64,000 nucleotides of DNA from Fimbriimonadales bacterium (GTDB lineage Bacteria > Armatimonadota > Fimbriimonadia > Fimbriimonadales > ATM1). The stretch covers positions 1 to 64,000 of the forward strand of contig DATMAR010000007.1 of assembly GCA_035559795.1 (NCBI GenBank), read 5' to 3'. Numbering within the stretch: position 1 is the first letter of the stretch; every line of letters begins with the position of its first letter. Both the position numbers and the translations under genes were made by a program. This document shows positions 44,492 to 53,179 of the stretch, piece by piece. Below the pieces are notes generated by a model that was not told where the DNA came from, ran no database searches, and saw only the letters and a program-made list of their open reading frames with translations.

Positions 44492-46252
44492 TTAGAATCC
44501 AGCCGTGAAGACGACGCGCATGACTTCTTCTGGAGTGGTGATTCCTTGAAGGATTTTTATCAAACCATCTTCTCGAAGTTCGTGCATTCCGTTCGCCTTT
44601 GCGGCTTCTTTAATGTCTGCTAACGGCGCCCTTCGAACCACGAGTTCCGCAATTTCCGCATTCATGCGCATAAGTTCGAAGATACCGATACGCCCTCTGA
44701 AACCGGTGTATTTGCATTCCTCGCACCCTTTGCCTCGGTAAAGCACTACCGGTGCATCTGGGTCTTCAATCTGAAATCCGAAACGACGCAAGTCTCCTTG
44801 ACGCACTTCGTAAGGTTCTTTGCAGTTATTGCAATTCTTCCTTGCCAAGCGCTGAGCGAGAACACCGATGACGGTCGCCGAGATGAGATACGGCTCGACG
44901 CCGATATCCACCATACGAACTACTGCCGAAGGAGCATCGTTCGTGTGAAGCGTCGAAAGAACCAAGTGACCCGTCAGCGACGCTTCTATCGCGATTTCTG
45001 CCGTTTCGAGGTCGCGCATTTCACCGACCATGATGATGTCTGGGTCTTGGCGTAAGAAGTGTCGAAGCGCGGTTGCAAACGTTAAACCTGCTTTTCTATT
45101 TACTTGTACTTGCGAAACACCTGGTAATTGGTACTCGACTGGGTCTTCGATCGTGATGATGTTGCGCTCGATGGAGTTGAGTTTGTGGAGAATCGCATAT
45201 TGCGTCGTCGTTTTTCCAGCACCGGTAGGTCCGGTGGAAAGAAACATTCCGTTCGGCTGGTTGATCAATTCGTCAACCTGGGATTGATTCTCTTCGGTAA
45301 AGCCTAATTTCTCGAGCCCGATAAGAACGCTCGTCTTATCGAGAATACGCATCACGATTTTTTCGCCCCACTGAGTCGGAATCGAACTTACGCGAAGGTC
45401 ATAGTCTTTTCCAGCGTGACGGATTTCGATTCTTCCGTCTTGCGGAAGACGACGTTCCGCGATATTCATTTCCGCCATGATTTTGTAACGGCTAACCAGG
45501 GGTGCTTGAAGGTTTTTCGGAATCGTGGCAGCTTCGTGAAGAACACCGTCTATGCGGAATCGAATTCGCACACCGCGAGCCTGCGGTTCGACATGGATAT
45601 CCGATGATCGGTCTGCGATGGCTTGTTGGATGAGAGCGTTAGCCAAACGGATAATTGGAGCCTGTTCCGCGACTTGGACAGCGGCTTGTTCATCCTCTTC
45701 GATTGCGATTTCTCTGCTCGCCCCTGCTTCAGCGATGGCTTTGCTAATATCGCCTCTCATACTAATCGGAGGCGCGGAAGGAGGTCCTCCTGCAGTAACT
45801 AACCCGTTACCTTCTCCACTTTTGTAATAGCGATGAATAGCGTCTTCGATGGCTCCCCGCACTGCCATAACAGGAGTTACATAAAGCCCTGACGCTAAGC
45901 GAACATCATCGATCGCTAAGATGTTGGATGGGTTGGAAGTGGCGAGGTACAGCCTGTCTCCCTCCTTTTTATAAGGGATGACCGTATGCTGACGAGCGAT
46001 ACGCTCGGGAACGACGTTGATAGCACTAGAATCGCAGGGTTCTCTGTCGAGGTCTACGAACTTATATCCCAGTTCTTGGGCTTTGGCTTCCATGACCTCG
46101 CGTTCCCCTACGAACCCGAGTTGAATCAAGATATTCCCGATGTCGCTTTCATGCGACTGTTGCTGTACTTTCTTCGCTTCTGCAAGTTGTTCCGGCTTTA
46201 GATAACCTTTTTGCAGAAGGTAGTCGGTTAAAGGCTGACGTGCTATAGCCAT
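44492..46252 (-). CDS. pilB: Pilus extension ATPase PilB
   Basis: PilB powers pilus assembly. The 586 residues have an N-terminal MshEN domain (about 1-145, a c-di-GMP-binding fold in some relatives), a linker, Walker A GPTGAGKTTT (341-350), ITIEDPVEYQL, Walker B PDIIMVGEMRD, HLVLSTLHTNDAPSA and the zinc tetracysteine CNNC (474, 477) with CEEC (510, 513), which distinguishes PilB/GspE from PilT. It is the first gene of the pilB-pilT-pilC set. No convincing promoter was seen in the 390-base gap upstream. Confidence 0.95.
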   Translation of the reverse strand: MAIARQPLTDYLLQKGYLKPEQLAEAKKVQQQSHESDIGNILIQLGFVGEREVMEAKAQELGYKFVDLDREPCDSSAINVVPERIARQHTVIPYKKEGDRLYLATSNPSNILAIDDVRLASGLYVTPVMAVRGAIEDAIHRYYKSGEGNGLVTAGGPPSAPPISMRGDISKAIAEAGASREIAIEEDEQAAVQVAEQAPIIRLANALIQQAIADRSSDIHVEPQARGVRIRFRIDGVLHEAATIPKNLQAPLVSRYKIMAEMNIAERRLPQDGRIEIRHAGKDYDLRVSSIPTQWGEKIVMRILDKTSVLIGLEKLGFTEENQSQVDELINQPNGMFLSTGPTGAGKTTTQYAILHKLNSIERNIITIEDPVEYQLPGVSQVQVNRKAGLTFATALRHFLRQDPDIIMVGEMRDLETAEIAIEASLTGHLVLSTLHTNDAPSAVVRMVDIGVEPYLISATVIGVLAQRLARKNCNNCKEPYEVRQGDLRRFGFQIEDPDAPVVLYRGKGCEECKYTGFRGRIGIFELMRMNAEIAELVVRRAPLADIKEAAKANGMHELREDGLIKILQGITTPEEVMRVVFTAGF

Positions 46253-46645
46253 TCGTTTTGATTTTCTCCTGCTTGCATCCAGCGTTTAGGCTTTATGGCT
46301 GAATAAGGAAGGATACCCCCATCACAGGGAGAGCGGAAATTTCCAGTAATTTTTCGACGCCCTGGGGTTGCTTTAAAGTTCATTTTCTTCAACGCCATCC
46401 ATTTATTTTAAGTTCCCGCTTTAAGTTCCCGATTGGCGGCAGGGATTCCTTCGAAGGATTCCATGCTTTTTATCAGAGAAGTTATCAGAGAAGCAAGCCT
46501 TCGAAAGGGTGCATTCTCAAGGTAGATGATGGTTTGAAAAGGATACAACTTAATATAGAGACAGAAAGCCCTCTGGAAGATTCGCCCCTTTATAGGGGAT
46601 ACATTATATTTAAAAGACTTATTTTGACCGTCTGTTGGGCAAAAT
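46253..46645. other. Intergenic region upstream of pilB with two short tandem duplications
   Basis: TTTAAGTTCCCG is duplicated at 46407-46418 and 46420-46431, and TTATCAGAGAAG is duplicated exactly at 46470-46493. An open frame of 86 codons (46408-46668) overlaps the next gene but has no recognisable protein pattern. No RNA gene or clear promoter was identified. Confidence 0.6.
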
Positions 46646-48061
46646 TCACTTTTTCTTGTTCCCGCCACCTTTGCCTACCCCCTCTTTGTTAGTGCCAGTT
46701 TTTTCTCCTCCCAATTCCTCTTCACGAACTCGTAAAGAACCCTCAGCGCCATAGCCTATTATGCGTTCATCACCTTCTTTCGTAGAAATCACCAAAGTCT
46801 CCACATGGAATTCGTCGCCGAGACTGTTTTTCATCACTACTTCACGCAGTCCAGGGGTACTCATAAGGGTGAGAATTTCTTTTTCCTCTTCATAAATCGC
46901 ACGAGGTCCTGTGATTTCGCGCCAAGCATTATTTCGCAACTCCTGCCTCGCCAACGGAGAACCAGTGATGATTGCTCGTTTGGCACCCTTCTGATAAAAG
47001 TATTCGATGTTGCGGCATGTAATCACTATGGGGTACTTGCGTATGGTCTTTCCACTTCGCAATTCCTCCTCCGTCTTCTTTTGTTCTTCTTCCGAAAGTT
47101 TCTCCGTGGGTTTTACACCAGGAGGCAAGTCGGGTTTTGCGGGCTGTAACGCACTCGACGGTATGCGACCCTTCTCCTTTTCCGGCTTTATCGTCAAACG
47201 AACATCGCCAGTAATTACAGCGCGTTTTTCTTTGTTGTAAATCGTAACTTTGGGAGCAAGCATGAAGGCATCGGGTGCGTGATATTCGCATTCCCCTTCT
47301 GCAACGATGACATCGTTTTCTCTATCGTGGGTTATTTTTCTCGCCCTCAACAAACTGTCTTGGTCAATCGCTTCAGCGTTGTAATAGATAATCCTATCAG
47401 GGTTCGAAAAAGATTCGAAGCGTTCTCCTCTAACGAGGATTTGCCGACGTTTGACTGTTTTTTCCTGTTTTTCTTGTCGAAGTTCGATTGGACCTTTCCA
47501 TAAAAAACTCTCTACGAGACCGTGGCGATTTTCCCAATCATAAGTCAAACTCGCTGCGTGAACCTCTCCCTTTTTATAAGTCCCATCAATACCTTTAGAG
47601 GCAACCAATCGTTTCTCTTGTCGAAAGATTTCGACTATCGAAGCACTTAGTTCGCCTTCTTCAAAGACGAGTTTCGGTGACCCCAAAACTTCGACGAATT
47701 CCCTTCTTGCATCGTACACCGCTTCTCCAGCGCGGAATTTCGCTTTTGCTTTCCCCTTTTCCCATACTGCGCCGTTGTGAACGTTTTCTAAATGAAAATA
47801 CTGTTGGTTGCGGTGGATTTCGATTCTCGCTACATCGAACGATAGTACTTTTTCTTTTCCTTCGAAAACTTTTACATTTGCATCCGTAATGATGGAGCCG
47901 ATTCCTGCACCTAATGGATTCGCATAGGCAGCGCTGTAGCGGGCAAACGGGTCTATGCTCAAAAGGTAACGCACACCCGCCAAGAAAGCAGGCGTCGCTA
48001 AAGCGAAAAGAACGAACCCAAGTGTCGTCCTGATTTTAGGGTTTCTTATCAAGTTGTACAT
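46646..48061 (-). CDS. LptC/LptA (OstA)-like envelope protein
   Basis: The 471 residues begin with a basic stretch and one membrane helix (TLGFVLFALATPAFLAGVRYL, about 13-33), then a periplasmic region of repeating beta-strands (ANVKVFEGKEKVLSFDVARIEI, QYFHLENVHNGAVWEKGK and VVEVLGSP-type strings) resembling the OstA/LptC beta-jellyroll used to carry lipopolysaccharide. A second OstA-like half follows from about 210 (ARKITHDRENDVIVAEGEC, VTIYNKEKRAVITGDVRL). Standard LptC has about 190 residues, so this looks like LptC and LptA halves in one chain. The tail is Gly/Lys-rich. It overlaps the upstream lipoprotein gene by 26 bases. The family call is by pattern only. Confidence 0.65.
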   Translation of the reverse strand: MYNLIRNPKIRTTLGFVLFALATPAFLAGVRYLLSIDPFARYSAAYANPLGAGIGSIITDANVKVFEGKEKVLSFDVARIEIHRNQQYFHLENVHNGAVWEKGKAKAKFRAGEAVYDARREFVEVLGSPKLVFEEGELSASIVEIFRQEKRLVASKGIDGTYKKGEVHAASLTYDWENRHGLVESFLWKGPIELRQEKQEKTVKRRQILVRGERFESFSNPDRIIYYNAEAIDQDSLLRARKITHDRENDVIVAEGECEYHAPDAFMLAPKVTIYNKEKRAVITGDVRLTIKPEKEKGRIPSSALQPAKPDLPPGVKPTEKLSEEEQKKTEEELRSGKTIRKYPIVITCRNIEYFYQKGAKRAIITGSPLARQELRNNAWREITGPRAIYEEEKEILTLMSTPGLREVVMKNSLGDEFHVETLVISTKEGDERIIGYGAEGSLRVREEELGGEKTGTNKEGVGKGGGNKKK

Positions 48062-48929
48062 CTATTTGAACGATTTGGTCGGGAGAGGTGAATCCCGTAA
48101 CAGGCACGTTTTCGTCGCGGTAAATGCCGTTCGGGTCATGGAAAAATATTATATAGTCATTAGGAGCCACCCAGAAGTAGTATCGGTTATCTTCACCCAC
48201 GGTCGTAAAGCGAATCGGTGTACCGTTAGTCAATTCGAGAGTGACCTCCACACCATTTGGACTTCCGCCATCGCTGGTCGTTACGTTTCCCCAAAGGTTG
48301 TAAGGTGGTGGTGGAGGATTTTCGTCGTTCGAAGGCGCCATCAAAATTGGGGGAAGCGTAATTACCCCGTTGATAGGGTTTTGATTCGCCGTGAAATTCG
48401 ACGGGATGTAACCTTCTTTCTCGGCTCTTCCTACGATGCTTTCGAATACCCATGAGTTCTCTGCATCATAGGCGACTTCTGTAAGCGTGAATTCGCCATT
48501 TTCATCGGTCGAATCTATCCTTCCTGCGAATTTCACGGTTACATCGGGTATCGGCTCTGTGGTGTTCACATCTACTGTGCTTCCTTGCACGGTAACCGTT
48601 TGCGGCCCTATCCAGAATTCGCCTAAGTCGGTGCTTTGCGTGATGGCTGGAAAATTAAAAGTAAAGGGAGGGAAATCGCTCGTGACGAGCATAGTCGTCG
48701 CCCCAGGTTCTACGAAGAGCAAAAATTCTCCTGTTCCAGGTTCTGTTTGGGTAGAAGCCCCCCCAATAGTCACTACGGCAGGTGGGTCGGGACCTTCCCC
48801 CGTCGAGACAGAAAGGATTTTTCCCGTTACCGCGATTCCAGAACCACCACCGCCGCTACCCCCACCTCCGCAGGAGACTGCAAATGTTAAAATTAATACG
48901 ATACAAAATAGGCTCGATATCTTTATCAT
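48036..48929 (-). CDS. Secreted lipoprotein with carboxypeptidase-regulatory-like beta domains
   Basis: The signal peptide ends in the lipobox FAVSC (Cys20), followed by a flexible GGGGSGGGGS linker, so the protein is probably lipid-anchored. The 297 residues contain three Ig-like or carboxypeptidase-regulatory-like repeats: GKILSVSTGEGPDPPAVVTI, TTEPIPDVTVKFAGRIDSTD followed by ENGEFTLTEV, and NVTTSDGGSPNGVEVTLEL. Such domains are common in surface lipoproteins with structural or binding roles. The exact function is unknown. Confidence 0.7.
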   Translation of the reverse strand: MIKISSLFCIVLILTFAVSCGGGGSGGGGSGIAVTGKILSVSTGEGPDPPAVVTIGGASTQTEPGTGEFLLFVEPGATTMLVTSDFPPFTFNFPAITQSTDLGEFWIGPQTVTVQGSTVDVNTTEPIPDVTVKFAGRIDSTDENGEFTLTEVAYDAENSWVFESIVGRAEKEGYIPSNFTANQNPINGVITLPPILMAPSNDENPPPPPYNLWGNVTTSDGGSPNGVEVTLELTNGTPIRFTTVGEDNRYYFWVAPNDYIIFFHDPNGIYRDENVPVTGFTSPDQIVQIDVQLDKKP

Positions 48930-51776
48930 TTATTTATCCGCCGCAACAACGTAAAAGTCTTGTTTCTTTTGTTTCGGAAGGAAAAGATAAGAAGTTCCGT
49001 CTCCTAATCGCGTGAGAAATTTCATGTTGGAATCGTATAGAAATAGTTTAGGTGCGCTACCTTGAAAAATTTTAAATGTGCTTCGCAGGTAATAGGCTTT
49101 TCCTTCATGCAACCCTGTCAAAGTGATTTTCCAAACCTTTGCGGAATCGCCGCGAATATCGCGAAACATAGGCGAAGTCCCGCCTAATTGGGCTTGAAGT
49201 GCGCCCCCCCATATTGGAGGAAGCAAAGCATCGAGCCCTATATCGTATCCCGGATTCGCCCCGGGTTTGTAACCGATTTCCACGACAGATTTTTCGACAT
49301 TCAATCCCTCCCAATAGAGTCGCGCAATCCAATGAGGCAAGTCCGTGCGAAAATGCGAACGTTCTTTCCTTTCGAATGCGCCAGGTCGAAAGGTAAACGT
49401 AACACCTTCCGTAGCGAGAACTCTCACGAAGACTCCCTCCCCGGGAAAGAAGCTATCTGCAGGAACGAGTGTCCCCCCCTCTGGCACACCGCTATATAAA
49501 TCGGGTGCACCGGGATTAAATTTGAACATCACCGTATCGATCCAACCCTTCGCTATAGCATCGGGAATGTCTACAGCGCTTTCCGTCGCTTTCTGTACAG
49601 AGATATTCGCAAAAGTGATTTCCGCATCGAAGGGATTCGTAATTTGATTCCATCCCACCTGCATCGGAACGCTGAGCGGTTGTTTTCCGGGTTTCGCTCC
49701 GAAAATGGTAAAATTCGGAACATCGGAAGGCATTCGGATGTAATAACCTCTTCCGTAATCGAAGGGGGGGATATTCGGATACATATCGTATTTCAACAAA
49801 TCCTGTCTCCATCGCGCGACCAAAGTTTCGAGCGGATTCAGCCCCAAGATTTGCGCCATATCCGTAACGAAAGGTCTCACGGGAAAGCCTATCATTTGAA
49901 CGCCCCCCCTCAATCCTCCTGGAAACTGATAAGTTCCCTCGGAATCCTCTTCGTTCGCTTCGTCCGTGTCCGCGAAAATCGTTAGACCGAGGGATGTTCC
50001 CCACGTATTCACAAAAATAGTTTTTAGAACCGTTTCATTTCCCGAGTCGAAGTTTTTCAAAATCACTTCGATTTTCGCATGCCGAGGGATATTGACTCCC
50101 GTTGCCGGATTGGAAAAGTAGTCATCAGGGAGTTTCATGCCGAACGCACCGTTGCGAAGGGGCACAGATATCGGGGTTTTTCCCGGTATCGTAATGCGCA
50201 CGAAGCCGCCTATCGAACCATCCCCCCCTGTTACGAAACCATCGAAACCGACGACCGTTCCATAAAAATTATTGGGAATAGGGTTTTTCGACGTGGCGAT
50301 CGCCCCTGCCGGCAGAATCGTTCTCGCGATGTTCTCACCGAGCGGCAACTCGACCGTGGCTTTATAATATACCCCCCCGAAAATATCCAGTAAATTCGGA
50401 GTCACCGAGCCGAAGCCCGCCGCGAAATCTACGCGATCGTCTTGCCCCGTAAGAAACATTCTCGAAAAAACGGAATCCCAATAAATAGGAAAACTCGTTC
50501 CTGAAAGGAGTTGTTCTTCCCCCCCAGGATACGTTTCGTAATAACTCGTCCAGATTGCAAAAACTCCGAAATCGTTTCCACTCAAACCAAAGATAATGGG
50601 AATGGATTCGACGAACATCTTCCTGCCGAGACTGACGGTCGTATCCAAAATATATTGTCTACGAACCCAATCTGCGAAGGGCTGCTCTTCGATTTTCGCT
50701 CCTGTTCCTTTTACTTCATCCATTGCGTTTTGCATAAGAGAAACGAGCGCAGGAATATCTCCCGAAATTGCAGGATTATTTATAAATGCAGTGTAATAAT
50801 CTTCGAGAAAGGAAGCGAAAAACCCCGGTGAGTATTCTGCAAAAAATTTCGCCCAAGCTGTGCCTGCTTGACGGTATCGCATCAGGAAAATCCCCCCCAA
50901 CGAGCCGCCGGGCGGCAAATCCCCGTCTTTCAAATTCGGTGCGATAAAAGTCGGATTACCTAAAGGGGGCTGATTGTACCAAGAATATAAAAAACTATTA
51001 TCGTAAGTATTCGAAATGACCAAATCGAGCGTTTCTAAATCCAAACCCATTCCCTGCAATATGGAACGATTGAGACGACATGTTTCCATCGTAGTCGCGC
51101 GAGCGAGTCCTTCCGACCATGCGTCGTATTGAAAAGCCGCAGGTCCTACGTAAGCGTGATACAAACAGTGCAAAAAATTTACTACAGCGGTTTCTTTAGC
51201 GTTATAAACAGGAAACCATATCGCTGGATTGCCGCTTCCATCATCCGGGAAATAAATCCCCCCCGCAACTGCATCGCGGTCACCGATTACAGCGTCTTTA
51301 TTATATACTTTGACGACCCCCCCTTGAAAAGGCATTCCGAAAAATGTATCTAAAACTGGTTCGAAAGTGTCGAATGTTTCTTGTAGCAATTGTTTGTAAG
51401 CGTCGGGGAACGGACCAGGGTCGTTGCCTTGGTCTGGGAATTCCAAAGTTAATGAACCTCGTTTGCTCGAAGAAAATGTCGCGCTCTTTAAAAACTTCCC
51501 AGAAGCATCCTTCACGACAGCAATGCGCGGAAGAATAAAAAGAGAACCCGGTGGAGTCAAACCGAGTTCGATACGCTTCTGCCAGTAGGGTCGAGCAGCG
51601 TTGTCCATCGCTTCGACCTCTCTTCGAACGATTTTTTCTGCTAATTTCGTAATTTCTTCGAAATTCCTTTCTTTGCCGGTCAACTGGATGACAATCGCAG
51701 ATTTCGGTGGACGAATCTCATAGGAAAGGGCGAAAGAGAAGGCACAACTCAAAAGAATAAGGACTAAAACTTTCAT
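48930..51776 (-). CDS. Large secreted protein with a degenerate zincin-like motif
   Basis: The signal peptide MKVLVLILLSCAFSFALS is used to choose ATG 51776; the frame is open to 51842. About 948 residues follow. In the first third VVNFLHCLYHAYVG precedes AWSEGLARA (about residues 190-215), the spacing of gluzincin HExxH...E sites, but the catalytic Glu of HExxH is Cys here, so peptidase activity is doubtful. The middle has beta-rich segments with SIGGFVRITIPGKTP-like strings, and the end reads like a secreted T9SS-style or beta-sandwich region (FQGSAPKLFLYDSNMKFLTR). It is directly followed by the lipoprotein gene. No named family. Confidence 0.65.
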   Translation of the reverse strand: MKVLVLILLSCAFSFALSYEIRPPKSAIVIQLTGKERNFEEITKLAEKIVRREVEAMDNAARPYWQKRIELGLTPPGSLFILPRIAVVKDASGKFLKSATFSSSKRGSLTLEFPDQGNDPGPFPDAYKQLLQETFDTFEPVLDTFFGMPFQGGVVKVYNKDAVIGDRDAVAGGIYFPDDGSGNPAIWFPVYNAKETAVVNFLHCLYHAYVGPAAFQYDAWSEGLARATTMETCRLNRSILQGMGLDLETLDLVISNTYDNSFLYSWYNQPPLGNPTFIAPNLKDGDLPPGGSLGGIFLMRYRQAGTAWAKFFAEYSPGFFASFLEDYYTAFINNPAISGDIPALVSLMQNAMDEVKGTGAKIEEQPFADWVRRQYILDTTVSLGRKMFVESIPIIFGLSGNDFGVFAIWTSYYETYPGGEEQLLSGTSFPIYWDSVFSRMFLTGQDDRVDFAAGFGSVTPNLLDIFGGVYYKATVELPLGENIARTILPAGAIATSKNPIPNNFYGTVVGFDGFVTGGDGSIGGFVRITIPGKTPISVPLRNGAFGMKLPDDYFSNPATGVNIPRHAKIEVILKNFDSGNETVLKTIFVNTWGTSLGLTIFADTDEANEEDSEGTYQFPGGLRGGVQMIGFPVRPFVTDMAQILGLNPLETLVARWRQDLLKYDMYPNIPPFDYGRGYYIRMPSDVPNFTIFGAKPGKQPLSVPMQVGWNQITNPFDAEITFANISVQKATESAVDIPDAIAKGWIDTVMFKFNPGAPDLYSGVPEGGTLVPADSFFPGEGVFVRVLATEGVTFTFRPGAFERKERSHFRTDLPHWIARLYWEGLNVEKSVVEIGYKPGANPGYDIGLDALLPPIWGGALQAQLGGTSPMFRDIRGDSAKVWKITLTGLHEGKAYYLRSTFKIFQGSAPKLFLYDSNMKFLTRLGDGTSYLFLPKQKKQDFYVVAADK

Positions 51777-51872
51777 CACGTGAGCCATTGACATAACGCA
51801 AAAGTTGGACGGATGGCGCTTCCCTGCCTGTTCGCAGGACATAAACCGGATATAAGATTACAATAGAAGCAC

Positions 51873-52091
51873 ATGCGAATTCCTATCGAGGGTGAGTTTA
51901 TCGAATTAGGACAACTTCTCAAGAAACTTCATTTCGTCTCTTCGGGTGGTCAAGCGAAAATCTTCCTCGAAAAGAATCGAGTTACCGTGAATGGCGAGAG
52001 AGAGCAACGGAGGGGAAGAAAATTGCGCCCGGGAGACGTCGTTCGCGTCGAAGGGTTTGCTGAAGTGTTGGAAATCGCGGGAAAAGAATAA
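51873..52091 (+). CDS. Small S4-domain RNA-binding protein
   Basis: The 72-residue protein is almost entirely an S4 domain: ELGQLLKKLHFVSSGGQAKI, FLEKNRVTVNGEREQRRGRK and LRPGDVVRVEG. Stand-alone S4 proteins of this size (YbcJ/YaaA type) bind structured RNA or ribosomal particles. It starts a short plus-strand pair with the DUF454 gene 38 bases downstream and is divergent from the large secreted protein. Confidence 0.88.
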   Translation: MRIPIEGEFIELGQLLKKLHFVSSGGQAKIFLEKNRVTVNGEREQRRGRKLRPGDVVRVEGFAEVLEIAGKE

Positions 52092-52129
52092 AACTGCATG
52101 GGTGCGCTTTCTAAAATAACTTACTTTTC

Positions 52130-52528
52130 ATGCGCTCGTTATTTCTTGTTGCAGGATTCTTTTTCGCAGGACTCGGCTTTGTGGGGATGTTTGTTCCCCT
52201 CATGCCGACGACGATATTCTTGGTTCTTTCTTTGTTTTGTTTCGGAAGAAGCTCCCCTTATTGGGAGAATCGTCTCCTTGCGAATCCACTCTTAGGAGAC
52301 GCACTCAAAAATTGGCAAGAGCATAAAAGCATTTCGCGAAAGCATAAAATCTTGGCAATTTTCACTCTTTGGATTTCTTTAGGGATTTCGATGATTTGTT
52401 TATCGGAACTCTGGTTGCGAATGTTATTGTTCGTGTTAGGGATGTTTCTGACATTGTATTTACTTACACTACGAACTTATCGAGAAACAATGAACGTTCC
52501 CAAAGAGAGTTTGGGAACGAGGAAATAA
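52130..52528 (+). CDS. DUF454 (YbaN-like) inner-membrane protein
   Basis: The 132 residues show the DUF454 signature GFVGMFVPLMPTTIFLVLSL followed by CFGRSSPYWENRLLANPLLG, with four hydrophobic helices. YbaN-family proteins are small inner-membrane proteins of unknown function. The last residues, NVPKESLGTRK, and the stop are encoded by a family A palindromic repeat (52495-52519), so the repeat has become part of the coding sequence. Confidence 0.85.
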   Translation: MRSLFLVAGFFFAGLGFVGMFVPLMPTTIFLVLSLFCFGRSSPYWENRLLANPLLGDALKNWQEHKSISRKHKILAIFTLWISLGISMICLSELWLRMLLFVLGMFLTLYLLTLRTYRETMNVPKESLGTRK

Positions 52529-52635
52529 AACAATGTCTTTTGGCATGGAAAGTTAGCAGAGCTTCTAAGTTTGGAAGCCTCAACAGCAGGAGCTGTTGAG
52601 GCATAAAATGAAGTTCCCAAACAGAGTTTTGGAAC
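52495..52635. repeat. Second nest of palindromic repeats
   Basis: Family A copies lie at 52495-52519 and 52613-52635, and a family B copy at 52577-52602. These are the same families as at 41.5-41.9 kb and 55.7-56.05 kb. The first copy overlaps the end of the DUF454 gene. Confidence 0.9.
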
Positions 52636-52679
52636 GAGAAAACTCTAAAAACGCCGTTTATGTCATCAAAGAATAAAAA

Positions 52680-53174
52680 TTATTTCTTCACCTTCGGTGC
52701 GAATGTGTCATCTTTCGCAAAAGAGAAATGCTCTTGCAAATAGGTTTTCAGTCTTTCCAGCGCTTCGCGCCAGAATTTCCGCATCTCTCGTCCTTTCGTC
52801 AATTTATCTAATCCAGAGTAATTCGCAGAAAACGTCAGTTCGATACGAATCATTCCGGGTGTAAGTTCTGCGAGTCGCCATTCGAATTTTTCTCCGTAAA
52901 TCGGGTGCACGGGTCTTTGCAATATTCTTGCCTCTGCGCCGGACCAATTGCTCACCTCTGCAGTAACGAGTTCATAGTGCTTTCCATTCCATTCGAAAGC
53001 GATCTTTTGTCCGGGTAGAAACTGTTCGACGGGACTATGCGGTCTCGGTTCGATTTCCTTGATTTGTTTTACGGTAGAGGGAAGATAATGTCCTTGTTGC
53101 ATTAAATCTGCAACGGCTAAAAATGCGGCTTCCGGTGTCGTCAAGACATCAACATGCTCTGTGAACGAAAACAT
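52680..53174 (-). CDS. SRPBCC-family protein
   Basis: The 164-residue protein has the START/SRPBCC layout: an opening strand and helix (EHVDVLTTPEAAFLAVADL), a run of beta strands (GQKIAFEWNGKHYELVTAEV, FEWRLAELTPGMIRIELTF) and a C-terminal helix (FWREALERLKTYLQEHF). The family binds hydrophobic ligands in a deep cavity; the ligand is unknown. It lies five bases after the purL stop and is probably co-transcribed with it. Confidence 0.7.
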   Translation of the reverse strand: MFSFTEHVDVLTTPEAAFLAVADLMQQGHYLPSTVKQIKEIEPRPHSPVEQFLPGQKIAFEWNGKHYELVTAEVSNWSGAEARILQRPVHPIYGEKFEWRLAELTPGMIRIELTFSANYSGLDKLTKGREMRKFWREALERLKTYLQEHFSFAKDDTFAPKVKK

Positions 53175-53179
53175 AGGCT

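Noticed and set aside
46408-46668. Minus-strand frame of 86 codons upstream of pilB
   Set aside because: No ribosome site, no protein pattern, contains the local tandem duplications and overlaps the LptC/A-like gene.
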